DNA of 64,000 bases from Lutispora sp003527145. GTDB taxonomy: Bacteria; Bacillota; Clostridia; Lutisporales; Lutisporaceae. The stretch is from NCBI GenBank assembly GCA_029983695.1, contig JASBZB010000018.1, positions 19,380-83,379 on the forward strand, in the 5' to 3' direction. The notes below the pieces were generated by a model, which saw only the letters and a list, made by a program, of their open reading frames with translations, was not told the origin of the DNA and made no database searches. How positions within the stretch are numbered: the stretch's first letter is position 1; every line of letters begins with the position of its first letter. Positions 52,546 to 61,806 of the stretch are shown here, in pieces. The translations under genes were made by a program, and so were the position numbers.

Positions 52546-52833
52546 TTACTCACCCCACTTATAGTCTGTAGACTCGGTTGCCCTGTAATAGGCAGCTAAG
52601 ACTCTTGCTTTAATGGTGCAATCCAATGCACCTCTATCCATTGCAATTACCTTTATATTCTGTACCCCCAAATCTGTTAGGGTTTTTGAAATAATTTCTC
52701 TTATCTGTTGTCCAAACAGTTTGTCAACAGTACTGCTAAGGTGGATTTCTATGCCATTTTCGCCCTTTTCTAATGACACCAAAATGTCACTTGATTCTAA
52801 TGTACCAGCCGAAGCAGCCTTTTTTATTTCCAT
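52546..52833 (-). CDS. citD: Citrate lyase acyl carrier protein CitD (gamma subunit)
   Basis: About 95 aa. The attachment serine is Ser14 in KKAASAGTLESSD, at the expected position from the chosen ATG (52833). C-terminal LDCTIKARVLAAYYRAT is typical. It carries the phosphoribosyl-dephospho-CoA arm installed by CitG and CitX, encoded at the 3' end of the same operon. Confidence 0.94.
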   Translation of the reverse strand: MEIKKAASAGTLESSDILVSLEKGENGIEIHLSSTVDKLFGQQIREIISKTLTDLGVQNIKVIAMDRGALDCTIKARVLAAYYRATESTDYKWGE

Positions 52834-52952
52834 GTAGCCACGACCTTTCAATCAGCTTGCTATGTTTTTATATAAATAGACTGAAAATTTATTCATTATA
52901 ATAAGTATAAATAACTAATTAAAAAATGACCAATGCTTAAAAACTATAGCTC

Positions 52953-54375
52953 TTATGCATATTTGTTTTTATTCAGAACTAATCTTAGCTGCCCTCCTGC
53001 TATAACGAGTTCTGCTTCTCTGTCTGTAAGATCTGCTATGGTTCTGAAAGAAATGCCTTTAGTTTTGTTTATAACACTGATATCTTTGCCTGCAATCTGA
53101 TTCTTTACATCCTCTATAAGCAGCTCATCACCTTCATCAATATTGTCATAATCATTGCTGTTTACAAAAAGCAGCTGCAACTTCTGGACTTGCAAGGTAA
53201 ATATATGCATCCAAAGTGCCGCCTCTACCCTTGAAGTTCCTATTGGAGGTTCTAAGAGAGATTCCTCCTGTATTTGGTGCTTGTCCAATGCCTACACATG
53301 GCCCACAACCGCACTCCAGCACTCTTGCTCCCGAAGCAACCAGCTTGGAAATAATTCCATCCCTCAATAACATGCCGAACACTTGACGGCTCCCCGGAGC
53401 AATACAAAAACTTACATCATCATGCACAACTTTGTTTTCCATTATTTTTGCAGCTTTAGCAAAGTCTTTATATGAAGCATTGGTGCAGCTTCCGATAAAA
53501 ACTTGGTTTACCTTAATATTATTTAGCTCCGAAGCCTTTACTACCTTGTCCGGCATGTCAGGCTGAGCTGCTAATGGTTCCAATGAACTTAAATCAATCT
53601 CTATTGTTTCATCATATAGAGCATTTTCATCCGGATACAGCTCCATCCAATCCTCTTCTCTTTTTTGTTTTATAAAAAACTTATGAACTTCCTCATCACT
53701 GGGAAATACTGATGTAGTAGCACCTAATTCTGCACCCATATTGGCAATGGTGGATCTGTCAAAAACACTAAGATGCTTCAACCCTTCACCGGTATATTCA
53801 AATGCTTTACCTAGACCACCTTTTACAGTAAGTCTCCTCAGCATCTCCAAAATTACATCTTTTGGAGATACCCCTCCCTTTAATCTGCCTGTTAAATTTA
53901 CGTTTACTACATATGGCATCTTTATATATATGGGCTCTCCTGCCATAGCCATAGCAACATCTAAGCCTCCCGCACCTATAGACAACATACCTATCGCCCC
54001 GCCTGTAGGAGTATGGCTGTCTGATCCAAGAAGAGTCTTTCCTGGTATGCCAAACCTTTCAAAATGGACAGTATGGCATATACCATTGCCTGCTCTCGAA
54101 AGGTATATCCCATATTTTTTTGCAATGGACTGCAAATACAAATGATCATCAGGATTTTTATTATCTATATATAAGAGATTATGATCAATATAACTTACGG
54201 ATTTTTCCGTTTTTACCTTTGGAATTCCTAAGGTTTCAAAGGCGAGATAGGCTTGTGTACCTGTAACATCATGGGTAAGAGTCTGGTCAATCCTTATGGC
54301 GACCTCTTCACCCCCAATCATGCTGCCAGAAATATAATGACTTTCAATAATTTTTCTCGCAATGTTTTTTTTCAT
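52953..54375 (-). pseudogene. Aconitase (Aquifex/archaeal-like monomeric type) truncated by an internal deletion
   Basis: The frame 54375-53152 (about 407 aa) is the catalytic core of an aconitase of the roughly 640-residue type. It has RIDQTLTHDVTGTQAYLAFE, LLGSDSHTPTGGAIGML, the cluster Cys in FIGSCTNASYKDF and ECGCGPCVGIGQAPN, and ends IYLASPEVAAAFCKQQ-stop. The next codons in another frame (53156-52953) read DYDNIDEGDELLIEDV and NKTKGISFRTIADLT, the last 67 residues of the same enzyme type. About 150 residues of the swivel domain between them are missing, including the GSSRE block with the catalytic Ser. The protein is probably inactive. ATG 54375 follows AAGGA. Confidence 0.8.
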
Positions 54376-54435
54376 ACTCTTATCCTTTCTTGGCAAGCAG
54401 CTTTTCCCCTCAAAGCTGCTTGCCATCGAAACAGA

Positions 54436-56736
54436 CTAATTTTTTGTTTTATAGTAATTAATGAGACAACCTGCTGCAATTATTTTCTTTTCATCATCAG
54501 TCATATCTCCCACAGAAACATTAAACTCAATAATTCTATCATCACCTATTGCATAAGCTTTGATTTCCTTCTTCCCTTTAAGGATTGAATCTCTCAAATC
54601 AGGTATAAATACATATTGATCCTTTGTGAATATCGGTTCTCCATTGATGATTAACGGAACCATGCCCCAATTTATTAGGTTGGATCGATAACGTTTTGTA
54701 GCGTATTCCTTAGCTATATTTGCCCATGAACCCAAGACTCTCTGGCAGGAAGCAGCCTGTTCTCTGGCTGAGCCATCACCGGGCTTATTGGCGAATATTG
54801 TGCTGCCTATTCCTACATTTTTAGGAACAATATTCTCAAAACCCTTTATTTTTCGTATTTTATCGTAAACTCTTTTTATCTCATCTGATATCTCACTTGG
54901 ATCCTTGCCCATTTCTCTTGCCAGTTCGTATCTTTGTATTTCTTTAGCCTTTCCCACATAAGCCGGATCCTTTCTGCCGAGGGTAAACTCTGCAAGCCTC
55001 AGTGGATTGGACCGGAAGGAGGAGGTTTCACCGGAAGGTATGAGTTCATCGGTAGTTGTAACAGGATCAGTAATATATGAAACAACTTTAAGAAGCAAAT
55101 CTTGTGTCAAGCTAGGTATTGCTGGCCAATCTTTAATATTTGGACCAAACTTAAGTTCTTCATTTGGATTCGCTTTTCCCACTCCATTGTAAACACGTTT
55201 GTCATAAATGCTTTTATTGAAATAGTATTTCGGCTTTGTATAATCTGTCTCTATTTCAGCCGCAGCCGTAAGCTTTCCGCCATTTATTGCAGTAGCTGCA
55301 ATAGAACGGGCGTCCATAAGCGCAACATAGGATATCTGACCTTCCGTTGGTTTAGAGCCTTCACGATTGGGAAAATTCCTGGTAGCATGACGAATAGAGA
55401 ATTCCTGATTGGCAGGCGTGTCACCGGCACCAAAGCAAGGGCCGCAGAATGCTGATCTCACAATTACTCCTGCACCCATGAGCTTTTCAACACAACCATT
55501 CTTAACAAGCTCCATATAAATAGGCTGACTTCCCGGATAAACACTCATTTTGAAATTGCCATTGCCTATAGATTTGTTATTCATTATATCTGCTGCATCA
55601 ACTATATTGTCATAGGTGCCTCCTGAACAACCTGCTACTATACCCTGTTCTACATATATTTCACCATGAATAACTTTGCTCATAAGATCAAGCTTTATAT
55701 CAGGATTATCAAATTGTTTGATTCCTTCAGTCTGGACTTGATACATAATATCACGGGCATTTGCTTTAAGCTCTTCTATAGTATATATATTGCTGGGATG
55801 GAACGGCATCGCAATTGTCGGCTTTATAGATGACAGGTCTATATAAACAAGGCCATCATAGTATGCTATGTCCTCGGGTTCAAGCTTTGCATAATCCCCT
55901 ACCCTTCCATGGATTTCATAATATTCTTTGACCTTATCATCTGTACACCAGATAGATGACCAGCATGTAGTCTCTGTGGTCATTACATCAATTCCATTTC
56001 TGTAGTCAACATCCAAATTGGCAATTCCATCGCCTATAAATTCCATCACCTTGTTCTTTACATAGCCATTTTTATACACATTTCCTATAATGGTAAGCGC
56101 AACATCCTGAGGCCCAACGCCCTTTTGCGGCTTTCCCGTTAAATATATACCTATTACACCAGGTCTGCTAAGGTCATAGGTTCTGCCTACCAACTGCTTT
56201 GCCAGTTCGCCGCCGCCTTCGCCTACCGCTATTGTCCCCAAAGCCCCATATCTTGTGTGGCTATCAGAACCAAGTATCATCCTGCCGCATTTGCTCATCA
56301 TTTCTCTGTTATATGAGTGGATAACAGCTAAATTAGCAGGAACGTAGATGCCTCCATATTTTTGGGCAGCTGAAAGAGCAAACATATGATCGTCCTCGTT
56401 AATTGTTCCGCCTACTGCACATAGACTATTATGACAATTGGTCATAACAAGCGGAACAGGAAATTCTTCCATGCCGCTTGCTCTTGCTGTCTGAATAATG
56501 CCGACATAAGTGATATCATGAGCAGTAAGCACATCAAACTTAATTTTTAAATTGTCTTCATCACGGGAACTGTTATGGCTTTCAATTATAGAATAGGTTA
56601 TTGTTCCTTTTCTTGCCTGCTCTTTAGTTACATCCTTACCGGTTTTGCTTTTAATTGCTGCTGCAGCATTTTTGTCATCAATTATAATTTCTTTTCCATG
56701 TACGAGATACACACCGGTATCATATAACTTAATCAT
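54436..56736 (-). CDS. Aconitase-superfamily hydratase, YbhJ type
   Basis: 766 aa, full length, closely resembling E. coli YbhJ throughout, a hydratase of uncertain substrate. Catalytic core: TNCHNSLCAVGGT, LGSDSHTRYGALG and the [4Fe-4S] cysteines in IVAGCSGGTYDN and AFCGPCFGAGDT. Swivel part: TTTDELIPSGETSS and GDGSAREQAASCQRVLGS, where SARE replaces the usual SSRE, then KRYRSNLINWG. It probably interconverts a tricarboxylate and its aconitate-like alkene. It is the only intact aconitase-type enzyme of the operon. Confidence 0.88.
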   Translation of the reverse strand: MIKLYDTGVYLVHGKEIIIDDKNAAAAIKSKTGKDVTKEQARKGTITYSIIESHNSSRDEDNLKIKFDVLTAHDITYVGIIQTARASGMEEFPVPLVMTNCHNSLCAVGGTINEDDHMFALSAAQKYGGIYVPANLAVIHSYNREMMSKCGRMILGSDSHTRYGALGTIAVGEGGGELAKQLVGRTYDLSRPGVIGIYLTGKPQKGVGPQDVALTIIGNVYKNGYVKNKVMEFIGDGIANLDVDYRNGIDVMTTETTCWSSIWCTDDKVKEYYEIHGRVGDYAKLEPEDIAYYDGLVYIDLSSIKPTIAMPFHPSNIYTIEELKANARDIMYQVQTEGIKQFDNPDIKLDLMSKVIHGEIYVEQGIVAGCSGGTYDNIVDAADIMNNKSIGNGNFKMSVYPGSQPIYMELVKNGCVEKLMGAGVIVRSAFCGPCFGAGDTPANQEFSIRHATRNFPNREGSKPTEGQISYVALMDARSIAATAINGGKLTAAAEIETDYTKPKYYFNKSIYDKRVYNGVGKANPNEELKFGPNIKDWPAIPSLTQDLLLKVVSYITDPVTTTDELIPSGETSSFRSNPLRLAEFTLGRKDPAYVGKAKEIQRYELAREMGKDPSEISDEIKRVYDKIRKIKGFENIVPKNVGIGSTIFANKPGDGSAREQAASCQRVLGSWANIAKEYATKRYRSNLINWGMVPLIINGEPIFTKDQYVFIPDLRDSILKGKKEIKAYAIGDDRIIEFNVSVGDMTDDEKKIIAAGCLINYYKTKN

Positions 56737-56818
56737 TAACGCATCTTCCTTTCAAATTTTAATATTACATTTTTAGGGTTTTTATCTAATACACGGTAAA
56801 CCATGATTAATACTTTAG

Positions 56819-57949
56819 TTAATCTGTTATATAAACATATCCTTCCATTATCTTCCTAGCTGTCCTTTGAGCAGCAATACCATTGAAATGAATTTCATCG
56901 TTGAGAATCTCATAATCCACAAATACATTCATAACCCCGCTTGGGTGTCCTATTCTTACAATACCCACTAAATCTTTACCTTGAAGATAGTTCTTCATTA
57001 TAGAATCCTTTATAAATACAGCCCCGCCAATGGCAATTGCACCTGTCAACGGAGAAGCTTTGTGTACCGCTCCGACAGACACCACCCGGATGCATATGTC
57101 CATATCTTCTTTTTTTACAGTTTTACCTCCGATATCCGTATAATCCATAGGAGGTCCTATTATGACAAGCTTTGGCGAGCCCGGTGTGCTTGCTGCAGCA
57201 TCCTGCCATTTATCCACGAGACCAATCTTTTCAGCAGCCTTACCTCTGATGCACTCTACAGTATCCAAAAAATTTTTATTACTATTGAGCTTCGCAGGCA
57301 GTTCATCACCCTTTATGCCTATATCAGTGCTGTCAACAAAGACGAAAACATTAGATATGTCTATTATTGATACTGATATATATCCCAAGCCTTCTACATG
57401 AATCTCATCCGTCACATTTCCTGTGGGAAACAGCTTGCCTGTTTTGGCTCCTGCAGGGTTTAGAAAGTTAACTTTAAGCTCTGCTCCTGTACCATCGATG
57501 CCTGCTATAGCACAGTCTCCATTTTCTTCTACAATCCCGTTCCTCGCAGGAACAAACTCTTCGATTACCGTGTTAGTATTAAGATTCAACATTCGCACCC
57601 TGGTAACAGGATCCTGGGCCTGTACCAGTCCCTTGGATATTGCAAAAGGTCCCACCGCAGAAGTCATGTTGCCGCAGTTTGCAGAATAATCAACTATGGG
57701 CTTGCCTACTACTACCTGAGCAACAAGATATTCTACATCCACATCAGCCTTCTCGCTGGGAGAAACAACGAGAATTTTATTGTTTGAGGAAACAGTACCG
57801 CCCAATCCGTCAATCTGTTTTGGATCAGGTCCCCCCATAACTTTTAAAAAAATATTGTCCCATAGTTCTTTATTCACAGGCAAATCTTTTCTCTGAAATA
57901 TGACACCTTTGCTTGTGCCGCCTCTCATATAGACACATGGAATTTTCAC
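56819..57949 (-). CDS. PrpF-family isomerase (aconitate / 4-oxalomesaconate type), copy 2
   Basis: 376 aa, diaminopimelate-epimerase-like twin-domain fold. Family marks: YMRGGTSKGVIFQ at the start, the active-site cysteine in YSANCGNMTSAVGPFAI, LFPTGN, and GHPSGVMNVFV near the C-terminus. Relatives include PrpF (isomerises methylaconitate, also trans- to cis-aconitate) and 4-oxalomesaconate tautomerase. The start is GTG after GGGGGAGG. It is a tandem paralogue of the next upstream gene. Confidence 0.88.
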   Translation of the reverse strand: MKIPCVYMRGGTSKGVIFQRKDLPVNKELWDNIFLKVMGGPDPKQIDGLGGTVSSNNKILVVSPSEKADVDVEYLVAQVVVGKPIVDYSANCGNMTSAVGPFAISKGLVQAQDPVTRVRMLNLNTNTVIEEFVPARNGIVEENGDCAIAGIDGTGAELKVNFLNPAGAKTGKLFPTGNVTDEIHVEGLGYISVSIIDISNVFVFVDSTDIGIKGDELPAKLNSNKNFLDTVECIRGKAAEKIGLVDKWQDAAASTPGSPKLVIIGPPMDYTDIGGKTVKKEDMDICIRVVSVGAVHKASPLTGAIAIGGAVFIKDSIMKNYLQGKDLVGIVRIGHPSGVMNVFVDYEILNDEIHFNGIAAQRTARKIMEGYVYITD

Positions 57950-57980
57950 CCGTCCTCCCCCTTTCAGGATACTACTACAG

Positions 57981-59123
57981 CTAAACGGTTCTATAAAAAG
58001 CTGCTCCTCGCATAAGCATGCGTGCTGTCCTATATCCTATAGACCAGTTTATATTTACGTTTCCGTCCTGGCCGATTTCATATTCTACACCTGCCGGCAT
58101 AATGCCGCCCGGATGCCCTATTAAAAGCTTCTCGGCATCAAAACTCTTCCTTACAAGTTGATTGACAATGGTTCCCTCAATTATTGCAGCAGATGCAGTA
58201 CACATGGCACCTGTTAATGCATAATTTTTATGAGCTTTCTGCATAGACATCATCCTGCACAGGATATCATAGCTTTCAGTATCAATCTTTTTCCCATTCG
58301 CCGTCACATAGGATTTTGGAGCTGAAGCCATCGCCAGCTTTGGAACAGTAGGAGATTTTTCACTGGAATCCTTATAATCAGCAATGAAGCCTAAATTAAC
58401 TGCTGCAACTCCTCTTATTTTTTCAAGCAAAGACATCAGTTTTGGATTCCTATCTATTTCATTCGGCAGTTCATCGCCCCTCATTCCAATATCTGCAGCT
58501 CTTATAAAAGCAAAAGGGTTTGAAGAATCCACATAAGAGACTTCTATTGAACCATAGTCAGGAATATCAATAATATCAACTGCATTGCCAGTGGGTAAAA
58601 GCCGACCGGTTACAGAACCTGAAGGATTTTTAAAAGCCATCTTTATGCAGGCAGAATAACCGGGAACGCCTGCAATTTCAAAATCTCCTTCGTATAGTAC
58701 TTTGTTGTCCTTAGTAGGGACATAGGCATGAATTATTTTATCGGTGTTTACATTATGTATCCTTACGAGTGTTAAGGGATCTGTCGCCTTTACCAATCCG
58801 GATTCAATGGCATAGGGTCCAACTGCTGAGCAAATGTTTCCGCAGTTGCCTTTAAAGGAAACAATAGGTTTATCCACAGAGACCTGAGCGAATAAATAGT
58901 CCACATCATGGCTGTCCATATCTGACTTAGAAACAATAGCTGCCTTGCTTGCTGTTGCAATGGCACCACCTAAGCCATCTACCTGCTGATTGTCCGGACT
59001 TCCCATGAGAGACAAAAGCATATGCGGCCATAAGCTCTTGTCTTCCGGAAGATCTGATTCCAGAAAGAACAATCCTTTGCTTGTGCCACCTCTGAATTGA
59101 ATGCATTGTACTTCTTTAAACAT
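57981..59123 (-). CDS. PrpF-family isomerase (aconitate / 4-oxalomesaconate type), copy 1
   Basis: About 380 aa, same fold as its downstream neighbour: QFRGGTSKGLFFLE, active-site Cys in FKGNCGNICSAVGPYAI, RLLPTGNAVD, GHPGGIMPAGVEY. The two copies are clearly diverged, so they may act on different isomers or successive steps. ATG 59123 (after AGAGGTG) is chosen over the open extension to 59165, which overlaps the upstream prpD-like gene. Confidence 0.88.
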   Translation of the reverse strand: MFKEVQCIQFRGGTSKGLFFLESDLPEDKSLWPHMLLSLMGSPDNQQVDGLGGAIATASKAAIVSKSDMDSHDVDYLFAQVSVDKPIVSFKGNCGNICSAVGPYAIESGLVKATDPLTLVRIHNVNTDKIIHAYVPTKDNKVLYEGDFEIAGVPGYSACIKMAFKNPSGSVTGRLLPTGNAVDIIDIPDYGSIEVSYVDSSNPFAFIRAADIGMRGDELPNEIDRNPKLMSLLEKIRGVAAVNLGFIADYKDSSEKSPTVPKLAMASAPKSYVTANGKKIDTESYDILCRMMSMQKAHKNYALTGAMCTASAAIIEGTIVNQLVRKSFDAEKLLIGHPGGIMPAGVEYEIGQDGNVNINWSIGYRTARMLMRGAAFYRTV

Positions 59124-59133
59124 CTTACACCTC

Positions 59134-60489
59134 TTATAGGGAAGGTATTTTTTCAGCTTTGTCAATTGCTAAAATTTCATCTGTAATGCGGCATGCGTCT
59201 TCGGGGTATAAATCCCGGATCAGGGCTATTGCCTTAGATTTTACTTGCTCATTGGTAAGGGGATTATTTACACTTCCTGATGCATCAATTACCTCTTTTA
59301 TCAATACTCTTCCATCTTTGCATTTGACTCTTAGCCCACAACCCCAGTGTCCAGGGTATTGGCCGGTATATTTATCCTCAGGCACTACTTTAACTCTGCT
59401 CAGTAAATCCTTTACCTCAGGTTTACCAATGTTAACCAGCTTAAACTCATTTAGTGTCACCTCTCCAAATATAAAAGCACAGGCAACAGTAAATGGAGAT
59501 GAAAATTTTGCATCAATGGGCTCCTTAGGATTTATACTGCCTTCGCTAACACCGCACTGCTTATAACCCACTAAATATGTAGCAACTTCTATGCTTTCAA
59601 TATTGTCCTTGTCAACCTCGTACTCTTTTTTTATTGCTAAGGCGGCATCAATAGCACAATGGGTGCTTCTACAGCATGGATAAGGCTTATTATCCATATA
59701 CATGAGTTCATACTTTTTACCCAAATCTTTAGAAACCATGCTTAAATCGTATTCTTCAGAAGTCGCGGGAAACAATCCTCCATCTTTTGCATCCAGTATA
59801 TGCTCAGGTCCTGTCAGACCTGACTTTGCCAGCAATGCAGCTTCTGTACCGCTCACTGCGGCTCTTGCAGGATGCAGGATTTTGCAATTTGCACCATCAG
59901 CCAAAAATGCCCATAAACCAAAGGATTGTGTCCCTGCCATTCCTAAAGCAGAAATGGTTTTTTCCTCATCCAGCTTAAGAAGCTTTGCAGCAGCTGCTGC
60001 AGCTCCAAAGGTTCCTGCTGTAGCAGTAACATGCCATCCTTTGTTGCGATGACTGGAAACACCAAATCCCATGCCTATTCTTGACATGGTTTCATAACCG
60101 CAGATGACTGCTTCCAGAAGCTCTTTCCCACTGCATCCCAAGTATTCAGCAAGGGTCCAAGCAGCAGGCACTACTACAGTTCCTATATGTGTTTTTGAAT
60201 TTGTATGTACATCATCCAATTCCAGTAAATGACCCATCATTGCATTAAGGAAAATTCCGGTAAGCAGACCTGCCTTTCTGTTTTGCCCCCAGCAGGTCAC
60301 AGCCTGACTTTCTCCCCCAATATAATAATAAGTGTTTGCAATATTTTTTATGAGTTCATTATTAGCTGCTCCCAGAGCAGCTCCTATAGAGTCGAGTATA
60401 CAAAGCTTAGCAGCCCCCGGTACCGTTTTGGGTATATTATCCAGGTCCAGATGATTAATAAACTTTGCCAGCTTTCTCAATTCGCTCAT
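59134..60489 (-). CDS. MmgE/PrpD-family protein
   Basis: 451 aa of the 2-methylcitrate dehydratase / cis-aconitate decarboxylase superfamily, cofactor-free. Visible: CILDSIGAALGA, HLLELDDVHTNSKTHIG, GYETMSRIGMGFG, HVTATAGTFGAAAAAAKLL and the C-terminal KPYPCCRSTHCAIDAAL. Members dehydrate methylcitrate or citrate or decarboxylate aconitate; the exact reaction here is open. First gene of the long operon, behind a sigma-A promoter and a LysR-type box. Confidence 0.88.
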   Translation of the reverse strand: MSELRKLAKFINHLDLDNIPKTVPGAAKLCILDSIGAALGAANNELIKNIANTYYYIGGESQAVTCWGQNRKAGLLTGIFLNAMMGHLLELDDVHTNSKTHIGTVVVPAAWTLAEYLGCSGKELLEAVICGYETMSRIGMGFGVSSHRNKGWHVTATAGTFGAAAAAAKLLKLDEEKTISALGMAGTQSFGLWAFLADGANCKILHPARAAVSGTEAALLAKSGLTGPEHILDAKDGGLFPATSEEYDLSMVSKDLGKKYELMYMDNKPYPCCRSTHCAIDAALAIKKEYEVDKDNIESIEVATYLVGYKQCGVSEGSINPKEPIDAKFSSPFTVACAFIFGEVTLNEFKLVNIGKPEVKDLLSRVKVVPEDKYTGQYPGHWGCGLRVKCKDGRVLIKEVIDASGSVNNPLTNEQVKSKAIALIRDLYPEDACRITDEILAIDKAEKIPSL

Positions 60490-60537
60490 GTTTAACTCCC
60501 TCCAATATTACAAATTTTCTTACTTTTCACTGCTTTA

Positions 60538-60567
60538 ATTATATAATCGTCAAACAATATATACCAA
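60538..60567 (-). promoter_or_regulatory. Predicted sigma-A promoter of the tricarboxylate operon
   Basis: Read leftwards: TTGGTA (60567-60562), 18-bp spacer, TATAAT (60543-60538), about 50 nt before the MmgE/PrpD start. Weak -35 box, as expected of an activated promoter. Confidence 0.55.
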
Positions 60568-60586
60568 TGCCTATATTTCTATATCC

Positions 60587-60607
60587 CATATAGCTTTTTT
60601 CTATATG
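60587..60607 (-). promoter_or_regulatory. LysR-type binding box of the tricarboxylate operon
   Basis: A perfect inverted repeat CATATAG-N7-CTATATG with a T-N11-A core. Its centre (60597) is about 65 bp upstream of the start of transcription predicted from the -10 box, the canonical position for LysR-type activators. The LysR gene is directly upstream. Confidence 0.65.
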
Positions 60608-60618
60608 CTATTCAAAAG

Positions 60619-60649
60619 AAAAAACCATGTTTTTGCAACATGGTTTTTT
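60619..60649 (-). terminator. Terminator of the LysR-type gene
   Basis: AAAAAACCATGTT pairs with AACATGGTTTTTT around a 5-nt loop, 24 bp after the lysR stop. A (GTATAT)n run of about 20 bp lies between the two. Confidence 0.85.
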
Positions 60650-60672
60650 CTATGTATATGTATATGTATATG

Positions 60673-61599
60673 TTATTTATATAAACCGGGTATTATTTCA
60701 TTACATATTCTGATAAGCTCAACAGCTGCCTTAGAAAGCGGAATATCTTTTGAATAGCATACTACTAACTCCCAATATGGATCGAATTCATCTTCAATGA
60801 AATAGTATTTTGGTAAATAATCCTGACTGAAAACGGAGCAATAGCTATGAGGAACAAGAGTAAATCCTAAATTTTCACTTACAAGGCGTGTAGCAGTGTG
60901 TATGCTTTTTGTTATGTATTTGATTTTGGGTTTAATGTTTGCCTTTGAAAGTACGGCATTTGCTACCTGCCTTGTACGCTGCTCAGGATGTGTAAGAATA
61001 TATTTTTTATTGCTTGTAAGACCTATATCCATATATCGATAACCGCTTTGATCTTTTACATAGCTTTTCTTATTAATTGGGTCATCCGGAGGCACTGCAA
61101 GGAGAAAGCGCTCTTTTGTAATTACCTTATAGTCAATAGCATTTGTAACCAATGGAGTATGAAGTATCGCCAAGTCTACTGAGCCTTTAATTATTTCATT
61201 CTCAATATCCAAAGATACGCCTTCCACAATTGAAATCTCAATATCAGGATATAAGGCAGAAAAAGCTGACAAAATTTTTGGAAGTGCAAAAGAGCCCAAA
61301 TAAGTAGTTGTCCCTATAGTCAGTTTTCCAACCTTCATGTCATTGAGATAGGAAAATTTAGTGTCCAAATCCTTACAAATTCGAAGAATGCTATTAGCAC
61401 TTTCCATGTAGTATTCGCCTGCTGTAGTAAGCTTTAAACCTTCTTGAGTCCGCTTAAACAACTCAACACCCAAATCTCTTTCTATTTTCTGAATACATCG
61501 GCTTAAAGAGGGTTGGGCAATAAAAAGCTTTTCTGCTGCTTTCGATATATTCCCCATTTCTGCTACTGTTTTTATATAAACCAGTTCTCTTATTGTCAT
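60673..61599 (-). CDS. LysR-family transcriptional regulator
   Basis: 308 aa. The N-terminal winged helix (IRELVYIKTVAEMGNISKAA, IAQPSLSRCIQKIERDLGVELF) is followed by the two-lobed substrate-binding domain (about 90-300; VGKLTIGTTTYLGSFALPKIL). It is placed between the long operon it probably activates and the divergent abrB-like/citC pair. The most likely effector is the imported tricarboxylate or an intermediate. Confidence 0.92.
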   Translation of the reverse strand: MTIRELVYIKTVAEMGNISKAAEKLFIAQPSLSRCIQKIERDLGVELFKRTQEGLKLTTAGEYYMESANSILRICKDLDTKFSYLNDMKVGKLTIGTTTYLGSFALPKILSAFSALYPDIEISIVEGVSLDIENEIIKGSVDLAILHTPLVTNAIDYKVITKERFLLAVPPDDPINKKSYVKDQSGYRYMDIGLTSNKKYILTHPEQRTRQVANAVLSKANIKPKIKYITKSIHTATRLVSENLGFTLVPHSYCSVFSQDYLPKYYFIEDEFDPYWELVVCYSKDIPLSKAAVELIRICNEIIPGLYK

Positions 61600-61707
61600 A
61601 GCAAATCTCCCTCACACTTATTTATGCTCTGATATGTAATTGAAACATTTATCAAAATAGTGTAATATTATTGCATGATTTCAGATTTTTTCAATCTTCT
61701 ACTATTA

Positions 61708-61787
61708 GTTTAAGATTTATTACGGTTTAAGTCAACACCAGAGGTTTATATCAGCAACATAGTTTAACGGCTATCGTTTTAAGTCAT
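61708..61787 (+). promoter_or_regulatory. Repeated GTTTAAG motifs and a weak ATAG/CTAT repeat before the abrB-like gene
   Basis: GTTTAA(G/C) occurs at 61708, 61725 and 61763, and GTTTTAAGTCA at 61777; the 61725 copy also continues GTCA. An ATAG-N8-CTAT inverted repeat (61760-61775) resembles the LysR box of the operon but with one extra spacer base. Candidate control region of the divergent gene pair. Confidence 0.3.
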
Positions 61788-61806
61788 AAAGAGGTGTATA
61801 TAATAA

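Noticed and set aside
52953..53288. A separate small-subunit (LeuD-like) gene of 111 codons
   Set aside because: Only its last 67 codons are real aconitase sequence. The first part is an out-of-frame reading of the aconitase core, and the catalytic SSRE block is absent.
53152..54375. 3-isopropylmalate dehydratase large subunit (leuC)
   Set aside because: The sequence matches the core of Aquifex-type monomeric aconitase better, and the residual downstream C-terminus is that of the same single-chain enzyme.
60652..60671. Short (GTATAT)n run as a phase-variable repeat
   Set aside because: Only about three to four units, located between a terminator and a gene end, where slippage would change nothing obvious.
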